This document shows, one piece after another, positions 1 through 7,811 of a DNA stretch of 37,966 nt. Below the pieces are notes generated by a model. The model ran no database searches and was not told the origin of the DNA. It saw only the letters and a program-made list of their open reading frames with translations. This DNA is from Nitrososphaerota archaeon. GTDB taxonomy: Archaea; Thermoproteota; Nitrososphaeria; Nitrososphaerales; CADDZS01. The stretch covers positions 1 through 37,966 of the forward strand of contig JAPCJU010000001.1 of assembly GCA_027886795.1 (NCBI GenBank). Reading direction: 5' to 3'. The translations under genes were made by a program, and so were the position numbers. The first letter of the stretch is position 1; every line of letters begins with the position of its first letter.

Positions 1-330
1 AATGTTCCTCTTGCATTTGAATTGCTTGACTTTGATTTGACCTCCTCCTTTGTCATCCGTTTCATGAGAGAAGTTCTTGAGACTCTCGGATGGTTCAAGG
101 TGGAAATGGTGACATCAGAAACCCATCTCGATTTCAAACTTTTCCACAAATTCAACAAGAAATGGTCGTTATTTCTCAAATGTTTGCTTTCGACTATGTT
201 CGAAATGGTACATGAAAGACCAGAAATCGTCATCTCTGACCGGCTCGTAAAATTAAGGTTTTCAAGAGAGATCACAGCTCATCCCAACGAAAATACGAGC
301 TCGTATATAATGGCTGATCAGAGCTCCTGA
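1..330 (+). CDS. 3' end of an unrecognised gene cut by the window edge
   Basis: The reading frame is open from the first base of the window to a TGA at 328-330, so this is most likely the C-terminal part of a longer protein whose start lies outside. The visible 109 codons are mixed charged and hydrophobic (for example FMREVLETLGWFKVEMV), compatible with a folded alpha/beta domain, with no signal peptide or membrane segment. I do not recognise a family. A TTG at 22 could serve as a start, but there is no convincing promoter or Shine-Dalgarno sequence in the 21 bases before it. It could also be a chance open frame; confidence is therefore limited. Confidence 0.4.
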   Translation, partial: NVPLAFELLDFDLTSSFVIRFMREVLETLGWFKVEMVTSETHLDFKLFHKFNKKWSLFLKCLLSTMFEMVHERPEIVISDRLVKLRFSREITAHPNENTSSYIMADQSS

Positions 331-525
331 CATTTATTTTCGTGAATCTTTTTTTCGGCTCTTTTCGTCTTCGTCAGTGAAATGGTTGATCGTCTGACGA
401 CAACGAAACAGTACCGATAATGGATTCTAAAAGAGAACTGTTATCTTACAAAATGGAAAATATCCCGTTGAAATATTTCTCGATTCTAGCGATTTGTCAA
501 TAGTGTTTTCGTTTATGAAAACAGA

Positions 526-855
526 TTAGCTGAGATTTAAGACTCTCCTAGCACTCATCTCGTCGGATTTGTCTATCTCTTTCTTGGACTGTCTCTTTGC
601 AAGCTTCCACGTTACGACGAAAACTCCTGCGGTCGATAGGGCAAGAATCAAGGTGAAAACTTCGCTAAAGTTCACGCTAATCGCTGATCCAGCCTGGACA
701 AGCGCAGAAATTCGGTTGACCAAGTAATACGCTGCAACCAGCGATATTAGCCATACAGAAGCTATGACTCCAGAAGTGAATATACGTTTCTTCAAGAGCT
801 CGAAAGATTTCTTGCTTATGAACTGCCCCTGATTACCCCAAGTTAACTTACACAA
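526..855 (-). CDS. small membrane protein, two predicted transmembrane helices
   Basis: A 109-residue protein with two hydrophobic stretches, at about residues 29-49 (ASVWLISLVAAYYLVNRI region) and 62-82 (SEVFTLILALSTAGVFVVTW region), followed by a charged tail rich in Lys, Glu and Asp. This layout suggests a small integral membrane protein with its basic C-terminus in the cytoplasm. No catalytic motif is visible and I do not recognise the family. It is divergent from the secreted-protein gene that begins at 930, so the 75 bases between them must carry both promoters. The upstream start residues MCKLTWGNQGQF are plausible, but a later start cannot be excluded. Confidence 0.5.
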   Translation of the reverse strand: MCKLTWGNQGQFISKKSFELLKKRIFTSGVIASVWLISLVAAYYLVNRISALVQAGSAISVNFSEVFTLILALSTAGVFVVTWKLAKRQSKKEIDKSDEMSARRVLNLS

Positions 856-882
856 TCAATAACTACGCAAGTGTAGCTAGAA

Positions 883-923
883 CTTTTAAAGTTGGATGGG
901 ACGGCTGGGCCCAATAAGGAGGG
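883..923 (+). promoter_or_regulatory. TATA box and Shine-Dalgarno sequence for the secreted protein at 930
   Basis: CTTTTAAAG at 883-891 matches an archaeal TATA box and places transcription start near 912-916. GGAGGG at 918-923 is a strong Shine-Dalgarno sequence six bases before the ATG at 930. Together they fix the start of the downstream gene. Confidence 0.55.
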
Positions 924-929
924 ATTACA

Positions 930-1454
930 ATGAGGAAGTTTGCATACCTGATGCTTGCGATCATTATTTCGAGCGCGTTTCTAGGAACCTATCTTGTTTA
1001 TGGTGAAGCATCGAGTGCTATCCAGACTACGACCATACAAACTACTAGTGTAAACGAAGACTTTTTCAATCAGACATCGCCGCCAGGCCTAATTACAAAT
1101 GCGCCTTACCCTGGATATGATTACTACTTGTTCTACAACTTGTCAAATGGCGTAATTAATGCGATTATCACCGACAGACAAGCTTCTGTAATTCAATCCC
1201 TTTCACATTGTGGAATAAGCGCTTCTGGTTTTGACAATATGACTCTTGCGTCCGGGTGCTTATTCGCTGACACTTCCGCGCGAGGAGAAGGCGTGATCAA
1301 TGCGACCTCGTATTCTAACTTAAGTACCATAATTCAACACTCGAATGCTTTCTTGGTGAATGTTTCGAGCAGTGTTCCTGTGATTGACATGAAATCCGGA
1401 TGGTCTAATTGCTCAAACCCCTATTATGGGAATGGAACTACTCCTTGTAATTAA
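930..1454 (+). CDS. secreted or surface protein of unknown function
   Basis: A 174-residue protein with a clear N-terminal signal sequence: basic start MRKF, then a hydrophobic core at about residues 5-24 (YLMLAIIISSAFLGTYLVYG). The mature part is rich in Ser, Thr and Asn with several N-x-S/T sites and about five cysteines, typical of archaeal extracellular proteins. There is no C-terminal membrane anchor, so it is probably released or attached to partners. The ATG has a strong Shine-Dalgarno sequence and a TATA box at sensible distances. I do not recognise the family. It resembles in style, but not obviously in sequence, the other secreted proteins of this window at 29523 and 30137. Confidence 0.65.
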   Translation: MRKFAYLMLAIIISSAFLGTYLVYGEASSAIQTTTIQTTSVNEDFFNQTSPPGLITNAPYPGYDYYLFYNLSNGVINAIITDRQASVIQSLSHCGISASGFDNMTLASGCLFADTSARGEGVINATSYSNLSTIIQHSNAFLVNVSSSVPVIDMKSGWSNCSNPYYGNGTTPCN

Positions 1455-1768
1455 TCTTTTTCAAACTGTTTCCAGTTCATTTGCAAAGATCTTCTTAACG
1501 GCAAATGTTGTGGATCACTAGAGCCACAGTGAATCCGAACTTTTTGGTTTAGTTCGCTTGAAGAACTGCAATGAATTCGTCAATTGCAAGCGCTACGATG
1601 AAAAAAACAGAGCTTGATTGATGCGCCAAACAGATTCTCATTTTACGAGAGTACTTGAAACATAGTATGAACAATTAAGGCATTATCAAAATTAAGCGCC
1701 TGAATGCCACTACGATTCTCATACTTAGGCTAACATCAAGGTTCGTCAAAATACAGAAGAGAGACATG
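1455..1768. other. intergenic stretch without a recognisable gene
   Basis: I see no protein-like reading frame here. A T-rich run just after the stop of the secreted-protein gene (1455-1464) could act as an archaeal terminator. The remainder is AT-rich with no clear repeat. Confidence 0.3.
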
Positions 1769-2056
1769 TCAATTTAACTGAACTACTCCGTATATTTCTT
1801 TACCACTTGGAAATGCAAATGAATACTGCAGATTGTCTCCTCTCGTGATATTGATCGTTTTCGGTACTTGAAGATGGATTGTGAAATTACCAATCCCTGA
1901 GCTTGAGATTGAGAAGTGTTGATCAGTTACCTCGACAATTTTGGTCATTGGACTACCGAATGTACTGATGTTAAGGTTTGAAATTGTAACTGTTTGCTGA
2001 AATGGGTTTGAGAAACTAAAAACACAAGCTGCGGTATCGTTATTTCGCGTAAACAT
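1769..2056 (-). pseudogene. 5'-truncated secreted-protein gene
   Basis: The 95-residue frame encodes a beta-rich, Ser/Thr/Asn-rich sequence with several N-x-S/T sites (for example VTISNLNIS), which looks like the mature part of an exported protein, yet it lacks any signal peptide. Its first ATG is followed upstream by only three sense codons and then an in-frame TAG. The IS630-type transposase remnant begins about 30 bases away, so the simplest reading is that the insertion or later rearrangement removed the 5' end with the signal sequence. The general character resembles the secreted protein at 29523, which also mixes short beta-strand-like segments with Thr/Asn-rich linkers, but I cannot claim homology. 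Confidence 0.45.
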
Positions 2057-2084
2057 TTGGCTCCGCTAGCGCAGGTGATACAAT

Positions 2085-2552
2085 GTGGGCCGACCAAACT
2101 TACTCAGGCTCAACTATCTATCTCTTTGTCTACGACAATACATGAAGAAGCACAAGACAAACGTTGAGTTTCTTGCTTTCCTGAAGTACCTGAGGACACT
2201 CTATCCACTCTCCATTACCATTTACATAATACTAGACAATTTTTCCCCTCACACAGTTCCGCGAGTCCTTGAATATGCAGAAACAAACAACGTTGAGTTA
2301 GTGTTCACACCGACCAATGCTTCATGGCTCAATCCTATAGAATCACACTTCGGACCTCTGAGGAAGTTTGCGATCTCAAACTGCAATCCAAAGAATCACA
2401 GTGAGATTGCAACAAACGTACGCAGATACATCGCGTGGAGAAACAGACATCATCAATTATCCGTTAACAAAGACCCTAAGAGAAAAAGGGTCAAGGAAGA
2501 AAAGCTACTTTCGTGCAGGAAATGTGGGTTAGTCATCTTGGAGGGGCACTAG
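2085..2552 (+). pseudogene. IS630-family transposase, C-terminal remnant
   Basis: The frame carries the second half of an IS630-type DDE transposase. Asp51 lies in the motif IILDNFSPH and Glu86 in TNASWLNPIESHFGPL; the 34 residues between them match the DD34E spacing of this family. The N-terminal helix-turn-helix region and the first catalytic Asp are missing: a full protein is about 350 residues, this frame 155. The first 25 residues before EFLAFLKYLR do not look like the family, suggesting a truncation or frameshift there. The C-terminus ends in a CRKCG element. I found no terminal inverted repeats. It marks past transposition beside a truncated secreted-protein gene and should be inactive. 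Confidence 0.8.
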
Positions 2553-2633
2553 CTATGAAAAACTCGAATCAAATACTCTGCTTTAAAGAAATGACCGTAG
2601 CGCGATCATTTTTGACATCCGAGCAGATTTCAA

Positions 2634-3188
2634 TCAATTTCTTGGGTTGCGTCTAGGAAAATTCAATTTTCCCGCCAATCTCGGAATCAAAGGAAGCTGA
2701 TTGAAGGATTGGTCCAATTGTTCTTTCGTAGGAATGAATGTTCTTTTCCTCCTATCTGTTTGGATCTCCATCTGTCGAGCGCGTAACATTTTTGTGATTT
2801 TCAGTTTGACAATGCTATCATAACTAATGAAGTAGTTATTTGAGTCAATGTCCAACAACTTTTCCAAAGGACACGAACTTATCTTTTCATCTTCCTCTCT
2901 TAATGATCGTTCTATGAAATGCTTCCTTTGATCCGCTGAAGTTGCCTCTGTAAGACCTGCTCTTATTGTATCAACGAATGTCGATCTTATCGCAACTACC
3001 CTCCAATCGGAAAAATAAAGATAGAATGGAAAATAAGAAAACCGAGATTCGATCGATATTATGTTTTTTAATACAAGAATCCGTTGCTCAGACCCATCAC
3101 TGGGTCTATCTATTTTCTTGTAGTTAATTTGATTTTCATATTCCGAGTTCTTGTTAAGGTCTGGAGGAGGTTCGGAGTTCCACACCAA
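2634..3188 (-). CDS. hypothetical protein, possibly PH-like fold
   Basis: A 184-residue hydrophilic protein with no membrane segment. The start is TTG at 3188 (next codon GTG), six codons after an in-frame TGA, so no longer version is possible. The middle has alternating hydrophobic residues (VLKNIISIESRFSYFPFYLYFSDWRVVAI) and the second half contains the pattern YDSIVKLKITKMLRARQMEIQTDRRKRTFIPT. That is the type of beta-strand pattern seen in small PH-like or YcxB-like domains, but this is only an impression. It faces away from the ABC transporter operon. Function is not assignable. Confidence 0.45.
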   Translation of the reverse strand: MVWNSEPPPDLNKNSEYENQINYKKIDRPSDGSEQRILVLKNIISIESRFSYFPFYLYFSDWRVVAIRSTFVDTIRAGLTEATSADQRKHFIERSLREEDEKISSCPLEKLLDIDSNNYFISYDSIVKLKITKMLRARQMEIQTDRRKRTFIPTKEQLDQSFNQLPLIPRLAGKLNFPRRNPRN

Positions 3189-3309
3189 AATGAATCCCGC
3201 AATTCATTGACGCTCCACATTCCTTTCATAGTTAACTGTTCAGTCGAGTTACCTTTACTTTCAAATTCATCTTGCTCGTCTGCCTGAGTCGGAGCACTGA
3301 AATCCTAAG

Positions 3310-3343
3310 TGTAGGATTTATTTGTTAGTGATAAAGACCTACA
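3310..3343 (+). promoter_or_regulatory. promoter with flanking inverted repeat before the ABC transporter operon
   Basis: TGTAGG at 3310-3315 and its exact reverse complement CCTACA at 3338-3343 flank a TATA-like ATTTATTT at 3316-3323. CCTAAGTGTAGG at 3304-3315 is also a short palindrome with a four-base centre. A dimeric repressor binding both arms would cover the TATA box and start region of the gene that begins at 3383. The repeat arms are only six bases, so chance is possible. Confidence 0.35.
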
Positions 3344-3382
3344 CATAAGAGACTAAACTATGAGATCGAAAGAGATTCGAGA

Positions 3383-4447
3383 ATGATTCGCGCCAATGAA
3401 TTGACCAAGAAGTTTCGTCTAAAAGGCGAAATCGATATCGTTGCCTTAAACTCGGTTTCGATTCAGGTTCGAGATGGTGAAGTGTTCGGCCTTCTAGGTC
3501 CAAATGGCGCGGGAAAGACCACATTCATGAGGCTAATTTCCTGCTTATTATCCCCCACTTCAGGAACTTTGGAAGTTGCAGGATTTGATTGTACGCGGAA
3601 TCCGGTGGAAATCCGAAACAAAATCGGCCTGCTCTGCGAGGAACCAGGTCTGTATGAGAGACAAACTGTGTTCAACAATCTTTCACTATATGGAGAACTC
3701 TACGGGATGGAGAGAGACGAAATTGAAGACCGAATCGATGAGCTTTCAGCATTACTTGATTTCAAGAACCTGCTAGAAATGAAATCGGGAAGATTATCTA
3801 AGGGTCAGAGGCAAAGGGTGTCCCTTGCGCGAGCACTTCTTCATGAGCCTGAGATTCTTTTATTGGATGAGCCCACTGCCAACCTCGATCCCGTCTCGGC
3901 AAATGCCGTGAGGGAAGCAATAAGGCAGATTCAGCGGCAATCAGACAATAATAGAATAGTGATCGTTTGCAGTCATAATTTGGATGAAGTTGAAAAATTA
4001 TGCAAGAGGGTTGCCATCATAGACAATGGTCACATAGTCGAGACAGGTTCCATTGATAACTTGGAACATGAGCTCTGGAAATCCGAGAGCTTTGAGATCG
4101 TTCTAAAAGGTGGAACGCCTTCCTCCGATTTTCTTGAATATCTTGCAAAGCTTGATGTTGTGGGCGACGTTCAGATAATTCATAACGCACGAGAAGAACC
4201 GATTGGATCGACTGACTCTCATTTAGTTCTTAAGATTGGATTGCGTAGCTCCCCCAGATCAATAGATCGCAACAGTGAGGACATTATTGCCGATGTGGTA
4301 AAATTAGTCGCTGCACAAAGCAATTTGAAAATCGTTTCGGTATCATCAGAAAAACACTCATTAGAAGACGTATACTTGAAACTCATGAGGGACAAGATGG
4401 ACGATGTGAAAGAATTTCAAGAAATGAGTGCACCTGGTCAAGACTAG
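3383..4447 (+). CDS. ABC transporter ATP-binding protein
   Basis: ATPase subunit of an ABC-2 type transporter, likely an exporter. Walker A is at residues 39-46 (GPNGAGKT), the ABC signature at 138-142 (LSKGQ), Walker B with catalytic Glu at 158-164 (ILLLDEP), and the H-loop in the segment VCSHNLDEVEKL. The first 225 residues are the standard ATPase domain. The last 130 residues form an extra C-terminal region often seen in drug- and peptide-exporting ABC-2 ATPases, ending with the common ...LEDVYLKLM motif. The permease gene begins 18 bases after its stop. Being directly upstream of the ParB/TldD/TldE genes, it is a candidate exporter for the cysteine-rich peptide made from 9193, but the substrate is inferred, not seen. 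Confidence 0.92.
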   Translation: MIRANELTKKFRLKGEIDIVALNSVSIQVRDGEVFGLLGPNGAGKTTFMRLISCLLSPTSGTLEVAGFDCTRNPVEIRNKIGLLCEEPGLYERQTVFNNLSLYGELYGMERDEIEDRIDELSALLDFKNLLEMKSGRLSKGQRQRVSLARALLHEPEILLLDEPTANLDPVSANAVREAIRQIQRQSDNNRIVIVCSHNLDEVEKLCKRVAIIDNGHIVETGSIDNLEHELWKSESFEIVLKGGTPSSDFLEYLAKLDVVGDVQIIHNAREEPIGSTDSHLVLKIGLRSSPRSIDRNSEDIIADVVKLVAAQSNLKIVSVSSEKHSLEDVYLKLMRDKMDDVKEFQEMSAPGQD

Positions 4448-4465
4448 GACTTGATTTGATTAGCT

Positions 4466-5200
4466 TTGTTGCCACGTTTTCCTAATCCGAGAAAAGCCCA
4501 TTCGGCAATTATCATAATTCTGAAGAATGAGTTTCGAGAAATAAGAAGTTCCAAACAGCTTATGCTTCCTATCTTGATTGGGCCATTTCTTATTCTAGCT
4601 TTAGGATTTTTTTATGTAACTTTTGGCTCAGCATTGCAATTTGAAGAAACGTCGACACTAATTTTGCCCTTTCTCGCAGTTCTTTTTCCAATAGGAATAG
4701 CATCGGGAATCGCTATGGATAGTTTCGTGGGGGAGAGGACTAGGCGAACAATTGAACCAATTCTCGCGACTCCAATAACTGAAAGAGCTTTGTTCGTTGC
4801 TAAAGTCCTTGCATCGTTTTTGCCAGCTATGATTGTCTCTTACTGCACGCTGATTGCGTATTCACTTTTGATTGCTACTGCTAAAGCATCAAATTTAACT
4901 GTCGTATTTTCCCCGGCAAGTCTGAGCATAATCTTTTGGCAAGCACCTGCAATAGCTCTTGTTGGCACATGTATCATGATAATTGCCTCGGCGAAAATAA
5001 GAGACCCCCGTGCTGCAATGCAAATCGGAAATGTAATAATGCTGGGAGTATTGTTTGGATTCTTTTATATATTCTCAAGTTACATGAGTGAATTCGAAAT
5101 CACAATTCTTGTTAATTCATTGTTGACCGTTTCGGCTTTGGTACTTTTGTTAATGGGAAACAAATCATTCACCCGCGAAGAAATTCTAAGTAGAATCTAA
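4466..5200 (+). CDS. ABC-2 type transporter permease
   Basis: A 244-residue integral membrane protein that starts at TTG 4466, 18 bases after the ATPase gene, and forms the membrane channel of the transporter. Six hydrophobic segments can be seen, at about residues 32-53, 63-83, 106-135, 147-172, 189-209 and 212-230. The cytoplasmic segment with the sequence GERTRRTIEPILATPITERALFVAKVL is the typical ABC-2 coupling region (NatB/YhaP-like). The length is short but normal for single-domain ABC-2 permeases, which work as homodimers. It belongs to the same operon as 3383. The predicted role is export of a small molecule or peptide. Confidence 0.88.
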   Translation: MLPRFPNPRKAHSAIIIILKNEFREIRSSKQLMLPILIGPFLILALGFFYVTFGSALQFEETSTLILPFLAVLFPIGIASGIAMDSFVGERTRRTIEPILATPITERALFVAKVLASFLPAMIVSYCTLIAYSLLIATAKASNLTVVFSPASLSIIFWQAPAIALVGTCIMIIASAKIRDPRAAMQIGNVIMLGVLFGFFYIFSSYMSEFEITILVNSLLTVSALVLLLMGNKSFTREEILSRI

Positions 5201-5205
5201 AAAAA

Positions 5206-5328
5206 TTACAAGCCTCTATTAGCACGGCCTGTTTGATTTTTCGACTCGGATTTTTCAAAGACGGTACTAACGAGTTTTCCCCTCAGTTTCCCTAAGAGAG
5301 AATCTCTTTGGCACACTAATTTGCTCAT
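5206..5328 (-). CDS. possible 40-residue protein
   Basis: ATG at 5328 opens a 40-codon frame ending five bases past the permease stop, convergent to it. The product is basic (for example SLLGKLRGKLVSTVFEKSES) and the open frame continues upstream of the ATG for about 27 further codons without a stop, which is unusual for AT-rich intergenic DNA. No family is recognised and no clear promoter is seen. It may be chance. Confidence 0.2.
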   Translation of the reverse strand: MSKLVCQRDSLLGKLRGKLVSTVFEKSESKNQTGRANRGL

Positions 5329-5461
5329 TCCGCACGCCCGATGCTCTTCGTTGACTTGTCCATTTGCGCGTTCGTATAAAGATCTTGAAATTCCAATGAA
5401 ATTTTTTGAGATTTAACTTCAAAATGTTTCGGAATTGACAGTATCTAGATCAAGTCATTAG

Positions 5462-5468
5462 TTAAATA
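5462..5468 (+). promoter_or_regulatory. TATA-like box before the ParB-like gene
   Basis: TTAAATA at 5462-5468 would place transcription start near 5490. That lies after the TTG at 5481 and before the ATG at 5511, which argues for the ATG as the true start of the downstream gene. Confidence 0.35.
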
Positions 5469-5510
5469 GGTTAACGCTATTTGCACCTTGTAGGAATTGC
5501 GGGCGATTTT

Positions 5511-6395
5511 ATGCCCCGGGGAGAAATTAGGGGGTATCTTGAACACGTCGATATACGGAAAATTAGGGCAACTCCTAGGTCGCTTAGAAATGATCTCGGG
5601 CTACTGGATGGTTTGATGCAGTCGATATTTGACAACGGTGTCTTGCAACCAATCATTGTTCGTCCAATTGATGGGGACTTCGAAATAGTAGCTGGGAGCA
5701 GAAGACTCGAAGCTTGCCGACATCTAAAATGGAATACTATCCCGTGTCATATCATGGAGTTGACTGACAAAGAGGCATACGAATTATCTCTCGCAGAGAA
5801 TGTTCAAAGAAGAACACTGGATGTGGCCGAAGAATCTTCAGCTTTTGCAAGATACGTCGATGAGTTCGGGTACGGAGGTGTTTCAGAACTTGCAAGAAGA
5901 ATCGGCAAGAGTGAACAATTCGTATCGCAACGTATTCGCCTTTTAGATTTGCCGAGGGAACTAATAGAGAAACTTACCACACGCGAGGTAACTTTGTCTC
6001 AACTTAGAGAAATGGTCGGGCTCCCCGAGGAGGACAGACAGAACATTCTAAACGTAGTGATCAGTGAAAGAATGTCTTCACGACAAGTCCATTCAATTGT
6101 CAAACATATCAAGAAAAATCAAGGTGAAAATGAAACGATGCCGGGCAAAGCTTCTGGGCTTGCCGTACTGCAAAATCTCCAAATTCAAAAGAGCGAACGA
6201 GCTCTGGGAAAAAGCGCTCTAGCGCTTCAAATTTGCCTGATGAGAATTGACGAAGTAATTGATCATTTTATGGATGACGATTTGTTAATAAGAGAAACAC
6301 TGATGCTGCAAAGAACAGTAATTCATCAACAAATTGACTCTACCCTCAGGCTCAAGAAGAAAATTTCGCGGCTTTCCTACAATTTCTTAATGTAA
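5511..6395 (+). CDS. ParB/RepB/Spo0J-family protein
   Basis: The N-terminal ParB/sulfiredoxin-like domain is clear: HVDIRKIRATPRS, then GVLQPIIVRP, then the nucleotide-binding box GSRRLEAC (residues 62-69 from this ATG; the classic form is GERRxRA), then LSLAENVQRRTL. A helix-turn-helix follows at about 125-142 (SELARRIGKSEQFVSQRI). The last 90 residues are helical and unlike the usual ParB dimer domain. No ParA gene is nearby, so plasmid partition is unlikely from this window; a DNA-binding regulator of the neighbouring genes is a reasonable alternative. It precedes the first TldD-like gene by 63 bases in the same direction. The ATG was preferred to TTG 5481 because of the TATA position. Confidence 0.85.
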   Translation: MPRGEIRGYLEHVDIRKIRATPRSLRNDLGLLDGLMQSIFDNGVLQPIIVRPIDGDFEIVAGSRRLEACRHLKWNTIPCHIMELTDKEAYELSLAENVQRRTLDVAEESSAFARYVDEFGYGGVSELARRIGKSEQFVSQRIRLLDLPRELIEKLTTREVTLSQLREMVGLPEEDRQNILNVVISERMSSRQVHSIVKHIKKNQGENETMPGKASGLAVLQNLQIQKSERALGKSALALQICLMRIDEVIDHFMDDDLLIRETLMLQRTVIHQQIDSTLRLKKKISRLSYNFLM

Positions 6396-6458
6396 GAGAA
6401 TACATTAGGACCTCTCGATGTTTTGATGATCATTAACGTCTAATCTGGCGTAACTTTC

Positions 6459-7811
6459 TTGGATTTGTTAGATTTCCTCGGGCGAATTACTAGTGAAAAG
6501 GATACGAAAATGGACTTTGTTGAATCAAAGCTCTTCGAAGCATCCACAAGCAATGTATCGATTTCACAAGATTCGACAAATGTGGAAAGTACTGTTAGCA
6601 AAGGGATTTTCATTAGAGTACTGCACAATAGTTTCGAAGGATTTGCCTCAACCGAGAACCTTTCGGAAATGGGAGTTCTACGTGCTCTTGAATTTGCCAC
6701 GAAAATGGTAGAAGCAGGCTATGTTTTCTCCCCACAGAAACTTGAATCAAGCGTTGCGAAGGGAGCTCACGCTTGCAATGCTGTAAACAATGAAATGCCT
6801 AGCGACATAGATCATGTTGCTAAAGTTCGCGAATTGCGGAGAGAATACAATAACGTATGTGGTCATTTCTCAGAGGGGGAAAATATCAAAATGTATTTCA
6901 GCCAGGTCAATCAAAACCAGTATTACTCCAATAGCCTTGGAAAGCAGTATCATATTTCTCAGACATTGATAGGAACATATTATGACGTAACTCGCAATTC
7001 TTTGAGATTATTTGAAGGAAGGAATAGAGTTGTTAGTGGTGAGATGTCCAGTGAATCTTTTTCTGAAAACGTAGGGTCATTTCTAGCGAGAAGATTTCGC
7101 GAACTCTCTATTTCGACTTCCAGTCCGAGTGGGCAAATGTCTGTAATTACTTCACCCGAAGTGTCGGGAACCTTGGCACACGAGTTGGGTCATATTTTCG
7201 AAGCTGACTCGGGAAAAGTCGAGTACTTGCGTAACCATCTTGATCGCCAGATCTGTAGTCCTGAAATAAGCTTGATAGATGAAGGGAACAATTCGAATTT
7301 CGGGGGATACTGCCCAGTGGATGACGAGGGAGTGGATTGCAAGAAAGCCCTATTAATTGATAGCGGTTATTTGAGCGATTTTCTGACAAACCGATGTACA
7401 GCGGAGCAATTCGGATTGCCTTGCACAGGAAACGCTCGGACAGATTGCCATTTGCGAAAACCAGTGGTTCGAATGAGGCAGACTTACTTCGAAGGGGGAT
7501 CGGACTGTTTGGAGGACATGATCTCAGAGTGTCAAAGCGGTATCTTAGTCGAAAAGGCCGCTGGAGGGCAAAACGGTCCAGATGGTAGATTAGTCCTTCG
7601 ATGCATGTTGGGTAGAACCATCGAAAGTGGTAAGCTCGGCAAGCCTGTTCAGAACTTTAATCTGAGTGGAAATCCTCTAGAATTGCTTTCAGCGATCCAA
7701 GGATTAACAAAGAATAAAGTTCTATTTAATGATAAGTGTGGAAAGGATCAAATCATAACAATAGCTCACGGCGGCCCGTTTGTCAAATTAAGAGCAGAAG
7801 TCCAAGGTTGA
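6459..7811 (+). CDS. TldD-like metalloprotease subunit (TldD1)
   Basis: TldD is the catalytic zinc-protease half of the TldD/TldE heterodimer that threads and cuts unfolded peptides. Family blocks are visible: the protease motif at residues 241-245 (AHELGHIFEAD), then YCPVDDEGVDCKKALLIDSG, the TGNAR block, and the region RMRQTYFEGGSD with DMISECQSGILVEK and GPDGRLVLR. The length of about 450 is normal. The motif is HELGH, one residue shorter than the usual HExxxH of TldD, and therefore identical in form to the common HExxH of other metalloproteases. The second half is unusually rich in Cys. The start is TTG 6459 (ATG at 6510 is an alternative). Its stop overlaps the start of TldE1, so the two are translated together. 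Confidence 0.9.
   Translation: MDLLDFLGRITSEKDTKMDFVESKLFEASTSNVSISQDSTNVESTVSKGIFIRVLHNSFEGFASTENLSEMGVLRALEFATKMVEAGYVFSPQKLESSVAKGAHACNAVNNEMPSDIDHVAKVRELRREYNNVCGHFSEGENIKMYFSQVNQNQYYSNSLGKQYHISQTLIGTYYDVTRNSLRLFEGRNRVVSGEMSSESFSENVGSFLARRFRELSISTSSPSGQMSVITSPEVSGTLAHELGHIFEADSGKVEYLRNHLDRQICSPEISLIDEGNNSNFGGYCPVDDEGVDCKKALLIDSGYLSDFLTNRCTAEQFGLPCTGNARTDCHLRKPVVRMRQTYFEGGSDCLEDMISECQSGILVEKAAGGQNGPDGRLVLRCMLGRTIESGKLGKPVQNFNLSGNPLELLSAIQGLTKNKVLFNDKCGKDQIITIAHGGPFVKLRAEVQG

Noticed and set aside
7736..7807. longer start for TldE1 at 7736
   Set aside because: The extra 24 codons are inside TldD1 and of poor composition; TTG 7808 overlapping the TldD1 stop is a better start.
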